Assembly: GCA_964389685.1 (NCBI GenBank)
Contig: CAYMFM010000061.1
Location: forward strand, 1-22,057
Source of the DNA: G020353115 sp964389685
Lineage (GTDB): Bacteria > Bacteroidota > Bacteroidia > Bacteroidales > VadinHA17
DNA: 22,057 nt
Direction: 5' to 3'
Under the pieces are notes generated by a model. It did not search any database. It was not told where the DNA came from and saw only the letters and a list, made by a program, of their open reading frames with translations. Position 1 is the stretch's first letter. Each line of letters begins with the position of its first letter. This document shows positions 4,806-13,913 of this stretch, one piece after another. The translations under genes and the position numbers were made by a program.

Positions 4806-7280
4806 TTACATTGGATCGACATCGACAATGACCTGAACAGAACGGTAAGAAACAAGCTGCTCAAACTCCCTGATGCAATCCATCACCATTCCTTTAAACT
4901 GAGTGTTTTTTTTGCTTTTCTCAATCTTGATGAGGATAACCTTTATGTATTTTCGTTGAATCCTGTTAACGATGGGTGCCTCAGGACCCAGCATTTTCTT
5001 GCCCAGCAATTCTCTTAACCTGCGGGCAAGTTCCAGGGATGCCCTGTCCAGTTTAGCGCTATCATAATGCTTCAGGGAAATCCGGATCAAACGGCTATAG
5101 GGAGGATAACTGAAACTCTTTCTCTCTTTTAACTGCTCCCTGAACATGTGATCGTAATCATGGCGAACAACATCACGGATAATGGGGTGGTCGGGTTTTG
5201 AGGTTTGAACGATTACCTTTCCCTGCTTCTTTGTCCTGCCAGCTCTTCCACTTACCTGAGACATCAACTGATAACTTCTCTCATAAGCCCTGAAGTCAGG
5301 AAAGTTCAGCATGTTGTCAGCATTCAGGATACCAACAACGTATACATTTTTAAAATCCAGACCTTTGGAAATCATTTGTGTGCCAACGAGGATCTGTATT
5401 TTACGCTGCTCAAAGTCATGGATAATCCGCTCATATGACCTTTTCTTCCGGGTTGTGTCCAGATCCATTCGTCCAATGCGTGCTTCCGGAAAAAAATGAG
5501 CGATCTCCTGTTCAATCTTTTCTGTTCCGAATCCTTTGGTTTTGATCATGGGGCTTCCGCAATTGTTGCAGGTTCCCGGGTTATCGTAACTGTAACCGCA
5601 ATAATGACAAACCAACCGGTTCATCTCCCTGTGATACGTCATGCTCACAGCACAGTGTTTGCATCTGGGTATAAAACCACACTCTTCACACTCGATAAAA
5701 GGGGAGAATCCCCGACGGTTTTGGAACAACAATACCTGTTCATTTTTTTCCAGCGCACCCTCGATGGCGTACATCAACTGGGGTGTAAAATGAGACCGGA
5801 TCACCCGTTTCCTGTATGCTTCATGCAGATTAGCAATGATGATCTCCGGCAGATCAAGCTTCTCAAAACGCTCCTTTAATTCAATGAACCCGAACTTGCC
5901 GGTTTTGGCATTATAATAGCTTTCAAGAGAAGGTGTTGCCGTTCCCAGTAAAACCCTGGCTGAATGCATCTGTGCAAGCATGATCGCTGCATCCCTTGCA
6001 TGATACCTCGGTGCAGGATCCTGCTGTTTGTAGGTGTTTTCATGTTCCTCATCCACAATGATAAGCCCCAGGTTGGAAAACGGAAGGAACAAAGCTGAAC
6101 GGGCTCCCAGGATAATCCGAAAAGAATCCTTTTCCTCTTTTTGAAGCACATTGAGCCAAATTTCCACCCGTTCGGCATCGTTAAGACGGGAATGGTAAAC
6201 GCCAACCGCTGATCCGAAAACGCGTTGAAGACGTTGTATGATCTGAGTGGTCAATGCAATTTCCGGCAAAAGATAAAGCACCTGTCTCCCGGATTTTAAC
6301 TGCTCATCGATCAGGTGCATGTAAATTTCCGTTTTTCCACTGGAGGTTACGCCATATAACAAAGCAACATCGTTCACCTCATGAGATGCCTCAATCTCCC
6401 GGAGAACTGAATCCTGAACGGAAGTCAGTTTTTTCAGATTGGCAGAACCTGTTCCAACAGCATGAGTAAGCCTGCCAATCTCTTTCTGGTACTGAACCAT
6501 GATCCCTTTTTTCACCAGGGCATTCAGAGCAGCAGCAGATCCGTTTGACTCTCTCAGGAAGGTGGCTCTCTCTAATTCCCGGACTCCGGAATCGCTGAAA
6601 ACATTCGTTTTGTCAACAAATTTCAGGATCATTTCTTGTTGCCTGGGTGCCCTGGTCAGATTATCCAGAATATCGTTCAGCTTATCTTCCGTCATGTCAG
6701 GATCCAGCTTAATATAGGCTACCCGTTTTGGCTGGTACCGTTCCATTAATTGCTCTTCGGTAAAAATGGCTCGTTTCAGTATCAGTTCGTTGATCAGAGC
6801 TACTCCGCTTTTTTTGCTCTTGCCACGGGGGATCTCATTGATGCTTACTCCATCTTTATCAATGATCCTCAGCAGCCCTAATGCATCATCCGACAGGGAT
6901 TCGATACACTGAAAATCCGGATCCGGATATACTTTCGATTCACTTTCAAGCCTCAGGCCGGAAGGAAGAGCTGCTTTCATTACCTCTCCTTCAGCACAGA
7001 GATAATAACTGGCGATCCATTCCCAGAACCGGTACTGAATTTCCAAAACCACCGGTGATTCATCCAGGATTGAAAGAATATCTTTCGTGATGTGGGAACC
7101 GGGTTTCCTGGTATGGACCTCTTTAACCAGTGCGGAATAGATACGTTTCGGTCCAAATTGCACCGAAACCCGCATACCGGGTTTTATACTTTTCCTGAAC
7201 GCATCAGGAATCCTGTAGGTATACAGAACAGGCAGAGATAGTGGAAGCAATACATCCGCATAGAGTGTCGGCTGGTCCAT
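4806..7280 (-). CDS. priA: Primosomal replication protein N' (PriA helicase)
   Basis: The 824-residue superfamily-2 helicase restarts stalled replication forks by unwinding the lagging strand and loading the replicative helicase. An N-terminal DNA-binding region (about 1-105) is followed by a helicase core with Walker A GVTSSGKT at 310-317 and the DEEH box at 410-413. Eight zinc-binding cysteines lie at 531, 534, 540, 543, 558, 561, 571 and 574. Motif V is around GTQMISKGLDF (633-643), motif VI is QVSGRAGR (675-682), and a C-terminal domain follows. Length and motif order are normal and no defect is visible. The ATG at 7280 lies 51 bases after the pfkA stop on the same strand, so it is probably part of the same transcription run. 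Confidence 0.97.
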   Translation of the reverse strand: MDQPTLYADVLLPLSLPVLYTYRIPDAFRKSIKPGMRVSVQFGPKRIYSALVKEVHTRKPGSHITKDILSILDESPVVLEIQYRFWEWIASYYLCAEGEVMKAALPSGLRLESESKVYPDPDFQCIESLSDDALGLLRIIDKDGVSINEIPRGKSKKSGVALINELILKRAIFTEEQLMERYQPKRVAYIKLDPDMTEDKLNDILDNLTRAPRQQEMILKFVDKTNVFSDSGVRELERATFLRESNGSAAALNALVKKGIMVQYQKEIGRLTHAVGTGSANLKKLTSVQDSVLREIEASHEVNDVALLYGVTSSGKTEIYMHLIDEQLKSGRQVLYLLPEIALTTQIIQRLQRVFGSAVGVYHSRLNDAERVEIWLNVLQKEEKDSFRIILGARSALFLPFSNLGLIIVDEEHENTYKQQDPAPRYHARDAAIMLAQMHSARVLLGTATPSLESYYNAKTGKFGFIELKERFEKLDLPEIIIANLHEAYRKRVIRSHFTPQLMYAIEGALEKNEQVLLFQNRRGFSPFIECEECGFIPRCKHCAVSMTYHREMNRLVCHYCGYSYDNPGTCNNCGSPMIKTKGFGTEKIEQEIAHFFPEARIGRMDLDTTRKKRSYERIIHDFEQRKIQILVGTQMISKGLDFKNVYVVGILNADNMLNFPDFRAYERSYQLMSQVSGRAGRTKKQGKVIVQTSKPDHPIIRDVVRHDYDHMFREQLKERKSFSYPPYSRLIRISLKHYDSAKLDRASLELARRLRELLGKKMLGPEAPIVNRIQRKYIKVILIKIEKSKKNTQFKGMVMDCIREFEQLVSYRSVQVIVDVDPM

Positions 7281-7331
7281 TAGCCTGAAATTCTGAAGAT
7301 CAGCAAACTATTAATACAATAGAAGCCAGTA

Positions 7332-8312
7332 TTATATTGAAAGAATATCTGCTATTTCTAGCAGGGAACGGTTCACGTCCTTGTGCAATTTAACTGCCTT
7401 GCGAAACGGGACCAGGACAACCTCATCGTTTTGCAACCCGACCATCACACTTTTTTGGTTATCAAGCAATGCTTCGACGGCAGCATGTCCAAGACGACTG
7501 GCAACAACACGGTCTTGCGCGGAAGGAGAACCCCCACGTTGTATATGACCCAGCACAGTGACCCGGGTAGAATAATCTTTGAAATCCTCTTTCACTTTTT
7601 CTGCTATTTTAAAAGCACCTCCTTCGTCATCCCCTTCAGCCACGATAATGATGCTGCTCGATTTTCTTCGCTTAAAACCGGTCTCAAGTGTTTGCTTAAG
7701 GATTTTTGCCTGGTCTTTTATTTCCGGTATCAGAATGGCTTCCGCACCGGTGGCAATACCACTATGCAGGGCGATGAATCCGGCTTCAGCACCCATCACT
7801 TCTACAAAAAACAACCGGTTATGAGCACTGGCAGTGTCCCTTATCTTATCTACGGCTTCAATGACTGTATTTAAACAAGTGTCATATCCAACAGTGTAAT
7901 CCGTTCCAAAAATATCGTTGTCGATGGTTCCGGGAATACCAACAAAGGGGATGTTGTATTCTTCGTTAAAGATCCGGGCACCGGTGAATGTCCCGTCACC
8001 ACCAATCACAACCACTCCATCAATAGCTTGTCTTACAAGATTATCATAGGCAATTTTTCTGCCTTCAGGAGTTGTAAACGCTTCACAACGGGCGGTTTTA
8101 AGAATTGTTCCACCCCTCTGGATGATATCACTGACGCTGAATGCTTTCAGCACTTTGAAATGACCCTGGATCAAACCCTGGTAGCCATGACGAATGCCAA
8201 TCACTTCCAGTTGATGATAGATCGCTGTACGGGTAACGGCTCTGATTGCAGCATTCATGCCCGGTGCATCTCCACCAGAAGTTAAAACCCCGATCCGTTT
8301 AATTGTTGCCAT
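7332..8312 (-). CDS. pfkA: ATP-dependent 6-phosphofructokinase
   Basis: The 326-residue glycolytic enzyme phosphorylates fructose 6-phosphate to fructose 1,6-bisphosphate. The nucleotide loop RIGVLTSGGDAPGMN is at 6-20. GGDGT at 104-108 and GIPGTIDND at 125-133 are the forms expected of ATP-using PfkA; PPi-dependent enzymes usually carry GGDD and PKTIDND. Other marks are MGAEAGF at 173-179 and LGHIQRGGSPSAQDR at 254-268. I chose the ATG at 8312 because the protein then begins with the conserved MATIKRIGVL. The longer frame to 8474 would run into ispH and adds nothing conserved. The gene sits 52 bases after ispH. Confidence 0.96.
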   Translation of the reverse strand: MATIKRIGVLTSGGDAPGMNAAIRAVTRTAIYHQLEVIGIRHGYQGLIQGHFKVLKAFSVSDIIQRGGTILKTARCEAFTTPEGRKIAYDNLVRQAIDGVVVIGGDGTFTGARIFNEEYNIPFVGIPGTIDNDIFGTDYTVGYDTCLNTVIEAVDKIRDTASAHNRLFFVEVMGAEAGFIALHSGIATGAEAILIPEIKDQAKILKQTLETGFKRRKSSSIIIVAEGDDEGGAFKIAEKVKEDFKDYSTRVTVLGHIQRGGSPSAQDRVVASRLGHAAVEALLDNQKSVMVGLQNDEVVLVPFRKAVKLHKDVNRSLLEIADILSI

Positions 8313-8364
8313 TTTAGTCCTGATATTTATGTCGGAAAATAAAAGTATGAAAATTTCATGAACT

Positions 8365-9261
8365 TTACTTATCTGGTTTTTGATTATTGGCGATCTCCCT
8401 GATCCGGTTTGCCACTTCCTCCATGATCCATTTCGGAGTTGAGGTTGCACCGCATACTCCTGCTGACCGTGCACCCTTAATCCATTCCATATCCAGCTCC
8501 TCCTTTCTGGTGATGAAATACGTACGTGGATTGGCCTCCTTGCACACCTGGAATAACATCATCCCGTTTGAGCTTTCCCGGTCACTCACGAAAAGAACCA
8601 CATCAAATTTCCTGGCAAACTCCCGTAAACTTGGCTCACGGTTGGAAACTTCACCGCAGATCGTTTCAAAAGAGACAAAATGGATATTTTCAACTCCCTG
8701 GACTTCAACCATCCGTTTGCGGATCTCCTGCTGAAACTGTTCGTAGTTTTTTTTCCCCTTTGTGGTTTGAGAATAGAGATAAACGGCTTTGGTATAGTCG
8801 ATCTGGTTAAGGTCCTCGGGCTGCTCTACGATGATGGCTTTGCCTCCTGTCTGACCCACCAGACCGATAATCTCTGCATGGCCTTTTTTCCCGAAAATAA
8901 CAACCTGCCCATTCTGCTGGGAAATCTCATCATATCCGCACTTGATCTTTTTTTGCAGATTCAATACTACCGGGCATGTGGCATCGATAATCTCAATGTT
9001 GTTTTTCTTTGCTATCTCATAGGTTTCGGGCGGTTCTCCGTGGGCCCTGAAAAGAACCCTGGAGTTTCTCAGTTTCCTGAATTCTTCATGGCCAATGATA
9101 ATTATTCCCAGTGACTCCAGCCTCTCCACTTCAACCTTGTTGTGTACAATAGCACCCAGACAATAGAGGGATCTTCGTTTATTAAGTTCGCTTTCAGCCA
9201 TCCGGATTGCCTTGACCACGCCAAAACAGAACCCGGAATCGGTATCAATTTCAACCTTCAT
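8365..9261 (-). CDS. ispH: 4-hydroxy-3-methylbut-2-enyl diphosphate reductase
   Basis: The 298-residue iron-sulfur enzyme catalyses the last step of the MEP isoprenoid pathway, reducing HMBPP to IPP and DMAPP. The three cluster cysteines are visible: Cys12 (SGFCFGV), Cys96 (DATCPVV) and Cys202 (ETICGEV). The substrate-site stretches IVHNKVEV, AHGEPP, GHAEIIG and YSQTTKG are present, along with GVCGATSTPKW near the C-terminus. In place of the usual SSNSNRL it has SSNGMML, which I recall as typical of Bacteroidota homologues. Its ATG lies inside the end of cmk with an 11-base overlap, implying translational coupling, and pfkA follows 52 bases later. Confidence 0.96.
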   Translation of the reverse strand: MKVEIDTDSGFCFGVVKAIRMAESELNKRRSLYCLGAIVHNKVEVERLESLGIIIIGHEEFRKLRNSRVLFRAHGEPPETYEIAKKNNIEIIDATCPVVLNLQKKIKCGYDEISQQNGQVVIFGKKGHAEIIGLVGQTGGKAIIVEQPEDLNQIDYTKAVYLYSQTTKGKKNYEQFQQEIRKRMVEVQGVENIHFVSFETICGEVSNREPSLREFARKFDVVLFVSDRESSNGMMLFQVCKEANPRTYFITRKEELDMEWIKGARSAGVCGATSTPKWIMEEVANRIREIANNQKPDK

Positions 9262-9937
9262 AATACCCCATCTTGATCAACACACCGTTAAACCAGATCA
9301 TCTGCTCATCGGGTGTCATATAACTGTTGTCCAGAATGATGGCATCCTCAGCTTTTCGCAGTGGACTCTCCTGACGGTTTTCATCGATCCTGTCCCGCTT
9401 AACAATGTTTTCCCTGACCTGTTCAAAACTCACTGATAATCCTTTTTCAATCAGTTCTTTATATCGTCTTTCTGCCCGGATCTCAACACCTGCTGTCATG
9501 AATATTTTTAATTCTGCATCCGGAAAAACTACCGTACCTATATCTCTTCCATCCATTACTATTCCCTTATCCTTTCCCATTTCCTGCTGAAATTCAACCA
9601 TCTTCTCTCTCACAAACTTAATTTTACTGATGTCGCTGACATGATCTGAAACCCGGATACCCCTTATTCCTTCTTCAACATTCTTTTCATTCAGGTAGGT
9701 TTCGTTTCTCCTGGTTTGTTTGTTAAACCTGAATTCTATTTTAAGGCGGTCAAAGTTTCGGGAAAGTTTTTTTTGATCAATGTTGTGATCTTCAATAATT
9801 CCATTTTGCAGAGAATAGAGGGTTACAGCCCGGTACATTGCTCCGCTGTCAATATAGAGGTATCCCAGCTTTTTTGCAATCGCCTTGGCGAAAGTGCTTT
9901 TACCACTCGACGAGTATCCATCAACAGCAATGATCAT
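9251..9937 (-). CDS. cmk: Cytidylate kinase
   Basis: The 228-residue P-loop kinase phosphorylates CMP and dCMP for nucleotide recycling. The P-loop is GYSSSGKS near residues 7-14, followed by the CMP-binding DSGAMYRA stretch and, further on, DGRDIGTVVFPDA, a hallmark of Cmk. I chose the ATG at 9937, which gives MIIAVDGYSSSGKS. An alternative ATG at 9958 would add seven residues and cannot be excluded, and the frame stays open to 9976. Its 3' end overlaps the ispH start by 11 bases. porQ lies directly upstream, an arrangement shared with Porphyromonas. Confidence 0.94.
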   Translation of the reverse strand: MIIAVDGYSSSGKSTFAKAIAKKLGYLYIDSGAMYRAVTLYSLQNGIIEDHNIDQKKLSRNFDRLKIEFRFNKQTRRNETYLNEKNVEEGIRGIRVSDHVSDISKIKFVREKMVEFQQEMGKDKGIVMDGRDIGTVVFPDAELKIFMTAGVEIRAERRYKELIEKGLSVSFEQVRENIVKRDRIDENRQESPLRKAEDAIILDNSYMTPDEQMIWFNGVLIKMGYYEG

Positions 9938-9976
9938 TCGATTATAAGGTGAAACCATAAGGTTATAAAAATACAA

Positions 9977-11035
9977 TTAATTTTTCGGCTTTTTGTAGAA
10001 ACTACCAATGTTGGTACTGATAGAAAAATGGTTGGATGCACCGGCAAGATGATAGGTCGCCCTGCCATAACTGAATTGAAATTTATAGACCTGAAACCCG
10101 AATCCCCATGAAAATCCTACAGTGGATACTTTCGAGGGGATCTGCAATTCTTTTCGCCGTTGGTAGTTGTATCCAACACGAAAGGTAAAGCTCTTAATGG
10201 GAGTGAACTCGAGACCGAATATCAAATGCCTCATGATGTTTTCCGCAAAATCTTCCAGTTTGGATGGTTCATCGGAATCACCGGCAAAGGGATCATTGAC
10301 AGAATCCTGGGAATCATCCTTATCATAGGTAAGGCGATACGTTTGCAGATTATGCGCTACCAGGGATATCCGGAATGGAGCATGCTTGAGTTTCTGAGAT
10401 AGACCCAGCTGGATCTCAAATGGAAGAGGTTCGCGTGTTTCCCCGTCATAAGTAGAGATCTGAATACCAATGTTCTTTAATACCAATGCCGCCGTAAAAA
10501 GACTATTGGGGTTGTAATAGGTTACCCCAAGATCCGTGGCGAGTCCAAACGAGTTGTATTTTTCAAGATTCGATATGATCGGTTTCAAATTTATACCAAC
10601 TGAAAACAGGGAATCGATCCTGCGGGAATAAAAAAGATTGAAGGAGTATTCGGAAGCACTGAAATCACCCGTTTTTTGTCCCGTTTCATCAGCAGCGATA
10701 AACGTCCCGTAATGTATGTAATGAATACCGGCAGCAAAAGTTCCCAGGTGACCAAATGATTTTGCATAAGAAAAATAACCGAAATTAATGTCGGCAAGAT
10801 AATTCACATAATTCAATACCAGCGCATTATCTAAGGTGTCATTTAAAAGCGAAGGATTATGGAATACCAGGTTGAGGTCATTGTCCGGCAAGGCAATGGC
10901 TTTTCCCCCCAGTGCGGCAACTTTGGCTGAATTTGGAAGATTCAGGAATTCGTAGATTGCCCTTCCTCCAATCTGCCCCTGTAAGGATGCAGAACAGAGG
11001 GTCAGGATCAATGCAACATGGATCGTATGTTTCAT
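9977..11035 (-). CDS. porQ: Type IX secretion system protein PorQ
   Basis: The 352-residue outer-membrane beta-barrel protein is of the PorV/PorQ (FadL-like) class. PorQ is an accessory of the type IX secretion pathway, which exports proteins with C-terminal sorting domains across the outer membrane in Bacteroidota. A signal peptide (MKHTIHVALILTLCSASLQG) is followed by IGGRAIYEFLNLPNSAK and ALGGKAIALPDNDLN, the characteristic N-terminal motif, and then alternating strand-like segments to the end. I chose the ATG at 11035 because it gives the signal peptide directly and has GTGGAG just before it. The order porQ-cmk-ispH matches my recollection of the Porphyromonas locus. It implies the organism has a type IX system encoded elsewhere. 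Confidence 0.9.
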   Translation of the reverse strand: MKHTIHVALILTLCSASLQGQIGGRAIYEFLNLPNSAKVAALGGKAIALPDNDLNLVFHNPSLLNDTLDNALVLNYVNYLADINFGYFSYAKSFGHLGTFAAGIHYIHYGTFIAADETGQKTGDFSASEYSFNLFYSRRIDSLFSVGINLKPIISNLEKYNSFGLATDLGVTYYNPNSLFTAALVLKNIGIQISTYDGETREPLPFEIQLGLSQKLKHAPFRISLVAHNLQTYRLTYDKDDSQDSVNDPFAGDSDEPSKLEDFAENIMRHLIFGLEFTPIKSFTFRVGYNYQRRKELQIPSKVSTVGFSWGFGFQVYKFQFSYGRATYHLAGASNHFSISTNIGSFYKKPKN

Positions 11036-11200
11036 CTCCACTAACTTTACCCTGCTGTAAATATAACAAAACAAGCGAACGGCAGGATAACTCTGTTTTG
11101 TTCTGTTTCAATAAACGCTGATTGCACCAATTTGGTGTATCGGATTTTATTTTTTCGATTTGAAATGTACCTTTACCGGGTATTTTGAAAAGTCATTCAT
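11036..11200. promoter_or_regulatory. Divergent promoter region porQ / lipid kinase
   Basis: These 165 bases separate two divergent genes. For porQ, TATATTTA on the minus strand (11065-11058) resembles the -7 box and lies 23 bases before the ATG, which is itself preceded by GTGGAG. For the kinase, TACCTTTA at 11168-11175 is a weaker -7 candidate, 25 bases before its TTG start. No convincing -33 element is visible for either. Confidence 0.35.
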
Positions 11201-12097
11201 TTGGAAAAAATTGCTTTCATAATCAATCCCGCAGCCGGTAAATCACAAAGAAAGCAGCTCAGGAAATGGATTCTGGAGACCATCGATCCCCGGAAATTCG
11301 AGACACTTATAGTGGAATCAACAAAACCGGGAGAAGCTACTGAAATAGCCGCCAGGGAAATAGAACAGGGTTGCAGGATCATTGCAGCAGTGGGAGGGGA
11401 TGGAACGGTGAATGAAGTGGCAAGAGCCATCGTGAATACCGGGGCACTCCTGGCAATCGTACCAACTGGCTCAGGGAATGGACTGGCAAGACATCTGAAA
11501 ATTCCCACTTCCCCGAGAAAAGCAATCCGGTTGATCAATCAATTGAACTGGCAGGCTATGGATTATGCAATGGTGAACGAAGTTCCCTTCTTTTGCACCT
11601 CCGGTGTCGGATTTGATGCAAGGGTTGGTAATTCATTTGCCCGACAGGAAAGAAGAGGATTCTTTACCTATTTTAAGATCATCCTGTCGGAATTCTATAA
11701 ATACACTCCGCACCGATATACCATTGAAATGAATGGACGCCTGTTGGAACGGGAAGCCTTCCTGATAACCATAGCAAATGCATCACAATACGGTAACAAT
11801 GCCTTGATCGCACCCGGTGCTGATGTCGATGATGGGTTGCTCGATCTCTGTATCATTTCAAAATTCCCCCGTTACAGGGTATGGGAACTGGGGGTTCGCA
11901 TGGTGACCGGGAAATTACCCTCCTCTCCCTTCTATGAAATGCTGAAGGTGAAGGAAGCAAAGATATCTGCCGAAAATCAGACCTTTTTGCATTATGACGG
12001 TGAAGCCGGAGGATCGGTGATTAACCTTGAGGTTCGAATCGTTCCGAAAGGACTTCACGTGATCGTACCATCAGAGGATCCAGGTGTCGATATTTAA
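11201..12097 (+). CDS. Diacylglycerol kinase family lipid kinase
   Basis: The 298-residue protein is of the DAGK catalytic family, which includes the bacterial soluble lipid kinases DgkB and YegS. It is expected to phosphorylate a lipid alcohol such as diacylglycerol at the inner face of the membrane. Marks are the opening IAFIINPAAGK, the nucleotide-binding VGGDGTVNE at 64-72, PTGSGNGLAR at 88-97, and GVGFDA followed by DGLLDLCII in the C-terminal domain. The start codon is TTG at 11201: an in-frame TGA at 11186 leaves no ATG or GTG, and MEKIAFIINP is the expected family start. The exact substrate cannot be told from the sequence. It is divergent from porQ, and its 3' end overlaps the following minus-strand gene by 27 bases. 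Confidence 0.9.
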   Translation: MEKIAFIINPAAGKSQRKQLRKWILETIDPRKFETLIVESTKPGEATEIAAREIEQGCRIIAAVGGDGTVNEVARAIVNTGALLAIVPTGSGNGLARHLKIPTSPRKAIRLINQLNWQAMDYAMVNEVPFFCTSGVGFDARVGNSFARQERRGFFTYFKIILSEFYKYTPHRYTIEMNGRLLEREAFLITIANASQYGNNALIAPGADVDDGLLDLCIISKFPRYRVWELGVRMVTGKLPSSPFYEMLKVKEAKISAENQTFLHYDGEAGGSVINLEVRIVPKGLHVIVPSEDPGVDI

Positions 12098-12718
12098 CAC
12101 GTTGAAGAAAATAATTCCCTGGACAACAAACCGGACCAGCCTGGTTAATGCAAAAAGAACATATAACCTGAAGGGATACTTCAGCAGACTGACAGCGATG
12201 GTGACCATTGAGAAGGGAGTGAATGGAAACAGGGCAGCAATGATGATAAATGCACCTCCCCATCTTCTGATAAACGAAATATAAGTTTGTAACTTCCTTT
12301 CAGAATAGGCTTTTATCTGCGGCCGGGTGGCAAACCACATTCCGATTCCGTAGGATATAATCCCTCCCACATAGGATAAAATCCCAAGTAGAGCCAGAAA
12401 AATCATTGGGGTTTCATGCTTTACCGACCAAAGAACGAACAGATCAACAGGCACCAGTCCTAAAAAGGATTCCGAGGCAAAAAAGAGGGCAAGCACAAAC
12501 GAATCTTTCATCTTCATTGTAAAATAGGTGAAGATCCGTTCATAATCGATCAGGTATTTCCCGACAAAATAAATCAGCAGGACAAACAGGGTGTATGCAA
12601 AAATAATCTTAACAACATTTACACCAACATACCTGACAAATCCCCGCTCCTGATAATACCTGTACCACTCCCTGATCGTTTTAGGGCGTTGAGAACGGGA
12701 CGAATCCTTATGGGGCAT
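12071..12718 (-). CDS. VTT-domain (DedA/YqaA-like) membrane protein
   Basis: The 215-residue integral membrane protein belongs to the VTT (SNARE-associated/DedA) superfamily, whose better-studied members are linked to lipid scrambling or flipping and envelope homeostasis. A basic N-terminus (1-28) precedes a long hydrophobic helix (about 30-57). The motif ASESFLGLVPVDLFVLW (about 80-97) is the acidic re-entrant element of the family. It is followed by GILSYVGGIISYGIGMW and, later, RRWGGAFIIIAALFPFTPFSMVT, the second family motif. Its last 27 coding bases overlap the lipid-kinase gene on the other strand. Being next to a lipid kinase fits a lipid-related role, but that is inference. Confidence 0.82.
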   Translation of the reverse strand: MPHKDSSRSQRPKTIREWYRYYQERGFVRYVGVNVVKIIFAYTLFVLLIYFVGKYLIDYERIFTYFTMKMKDSFVLALFFASESFLGLVPVDLFVLWSVKHETPMIFLALLGILSYVGGIISYGIGMWFATRPQIKAYSERKLQTYISFIRRWGGAFIIIAALFPFTPFSMVTIAVSLLKYPFRLYVLFALTRLVRFVVQGIIFFNVLNIDTWIL

Positions 12719-12983
12719 AGATGGGGATGATTAATTTTAAATTATATAGTTAATTTAAGAATGAATTAAATACTGAAATTGAATTATGCAGATATTGAAT
12801 CCTACATAATAACAGGTTGTAAACCTATACTATCTGACGTTATTTTAAAGATACTATTACAATACTACTTGATTGTCTCATTTCAATTCTTTAAAATTGT
12901 AATTTGATAAATGGGGGATTACGTTAACTTAGGAAATATAGGTATATACTTCTGATTTTTTAACATGAAGTGATATTAATCTT
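12719..12983. other. AT-rich intergenic region between divergent genes
   Basis: These 265 bases contain no open frame of note and are clearly richer in A+T than the genes to the left. They contain the start region of the VTT gene on one side and a candidate promoter for the secreted-protein gene on the other (12903-12932). The change in base composition begins here and persists to about 14260. Confidence 0.6.
12903..12932 (+). promoter_or_regulatory. Candidate promoter for the secreted-protein gene
   Basis: TTTG at 12903-12906 and TAACTTAG at 12925-12932 are spaced 18 bp apart. This is close to the Bacteroidota pattern (TTTG, 19 bp, TAnnTTTG), but the -7 box is imperfect. It would give a leader of about 45 bases. 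Confidence 0.3.
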
Positions 12984-13790
12984 ATGAACATGATCAAAAA
13001 GAAAGTTTTGACATCCATAGTTGTGCTGATCGTGATAATCATGAATCAATATTGCGTATGCCAGACAAAAATCAATGCATTAATAGATGAACTGAAAGGC
13101 TCAAGATCCTTTCTTACAGTGGACAGCATAAAAGAGAAACTTGTGAACCAGGGTAAAGACGCAATCCCATTTCTGATTGAAATGCTCAAAGACACTGCTT
13201 TCGTTAAATTAACAGAGACCGGTGACCTCATTTATCCTGGATCAACAAGATTTCCCAGCCATGGATATATTATCAACTATGCTATTGATTGGCGTTCAGT
13301 AAGAGCAGGTTGGGTTTTGGAAGAATTGACATTTCAGGATTTTGGATACAGAAATAATGTGGTAACTGAATCAGAGTTATTTGCTCTTTCAAAATCGGTT
13401 TATTCACCTGAATATATTCAATCAGATAACGATAAATTCGAATTTAGGCATGAGACAGAAGAACGCCGGATCAAAGAATATCGAAAACTATTGGCTGTAA
13501 AAGTTGAAAATTGGTGGAGAATTAATCAAAACTCCTGGAATCGTTTTATTGGCCTTAAAAGTGCACTGGAGAGTAAAAACAACTATCGAATACACAGAGC
13601 ACTGGATTATATACGAGTTGGGACTACGCAGTGTAATTATCTTACAAGGGAATCGTTCGATGAAGAACTGAAACCAATAGTGAAAAGAATCAGGTTAAGA
13701 GGGGAAAACGGGACTTCTGAGCATGCGAAAATGATCTTAAAAGACAAACGATATGAGTGGTTGGAGAAAAAGTATAAACCAGCCAATTGA
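12984..13790 (+). CDS. Secreted protein of unknown function, HEAT-like N-terminus
   Basis: I do not recognise this 268-residue protein. A positively charged start (MNMIKKKVLT) and a hydrophobic stretch (11-24) ending near CVCQ look like a signal peptide. The Cys does not fit a lipobox, so signal peptidase I cleavage after about residue 26 is more likely than lipidation. The following part (INALIDELKG...IKEKLVNQGKDAIPFLIEMLKD) resembles the start of a HEAT/Armadillo helical repeat. The middle is rich in Trp and Tyr, and the C-terminal 100 residues are strongly basic and charged. The start at 12984 gives two Met codons (MNM), and the second is also possible. The gene stands alone in an AT-rich stretch with stem-loops after it, which fits acquired DNA. 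Confidence 0.75.
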   Translation: MNMIKKKVLTSIVVLIVIIMNQYCVCQTKINALIDELKGSRSFLTVDSIKEKLVNQGKDAIPFLIEMLKDTAFVKLTETGDLIYPGSTRFPSHGYIINYAIDWRSVRAGWVLEELTFQDFGYRNNVVTESELFALSKSVYSPEYIQSDNDKFEFRHETEERRIKEYRKLLAVKVENWWRINQNSWNRFIGLKSALESKNNYRIHRALDYIRVGTTQCNYLTRESFDEELKPIVKRIRLRGENGTSEHAKMILKDKRYEWLEKKYKPAN

Positions 13791-13862
13791 ATCTTTATGT
13801 TGACCAGGATTCGTTAAAATTCATCAGATAACTGTTGAGTGAAACAGTTGACATACTTGAAT

Positions 13863-13906
13863 TTGACTTTTCGTCAGCCATAAATGGCGAAAAGTTCAAA
13901 GAATTT
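13863..13906 (+). terminator. Probable intrinsic terminator of the secreted-protein gene
   Basis: TTGA-CTTTTCG pairs with CGAAAAG-TTCAA, with a further GCCAT/ATGGC near the loop and small bulges. The stem is followed by GAATTTTTC. It lies about 75 bases after the stop codon, so it would end that transcript. Confidence 0.45.
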
Positions 13907-13913
13907 TTCGGGT

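Noticed and set aside
8313..8474. 54-residue N-terminal extension of pfkA
   Set aside because: It overlaps the end of ispH and the intergenic gap. The conserved start MATIKRIGVL is at 8312.
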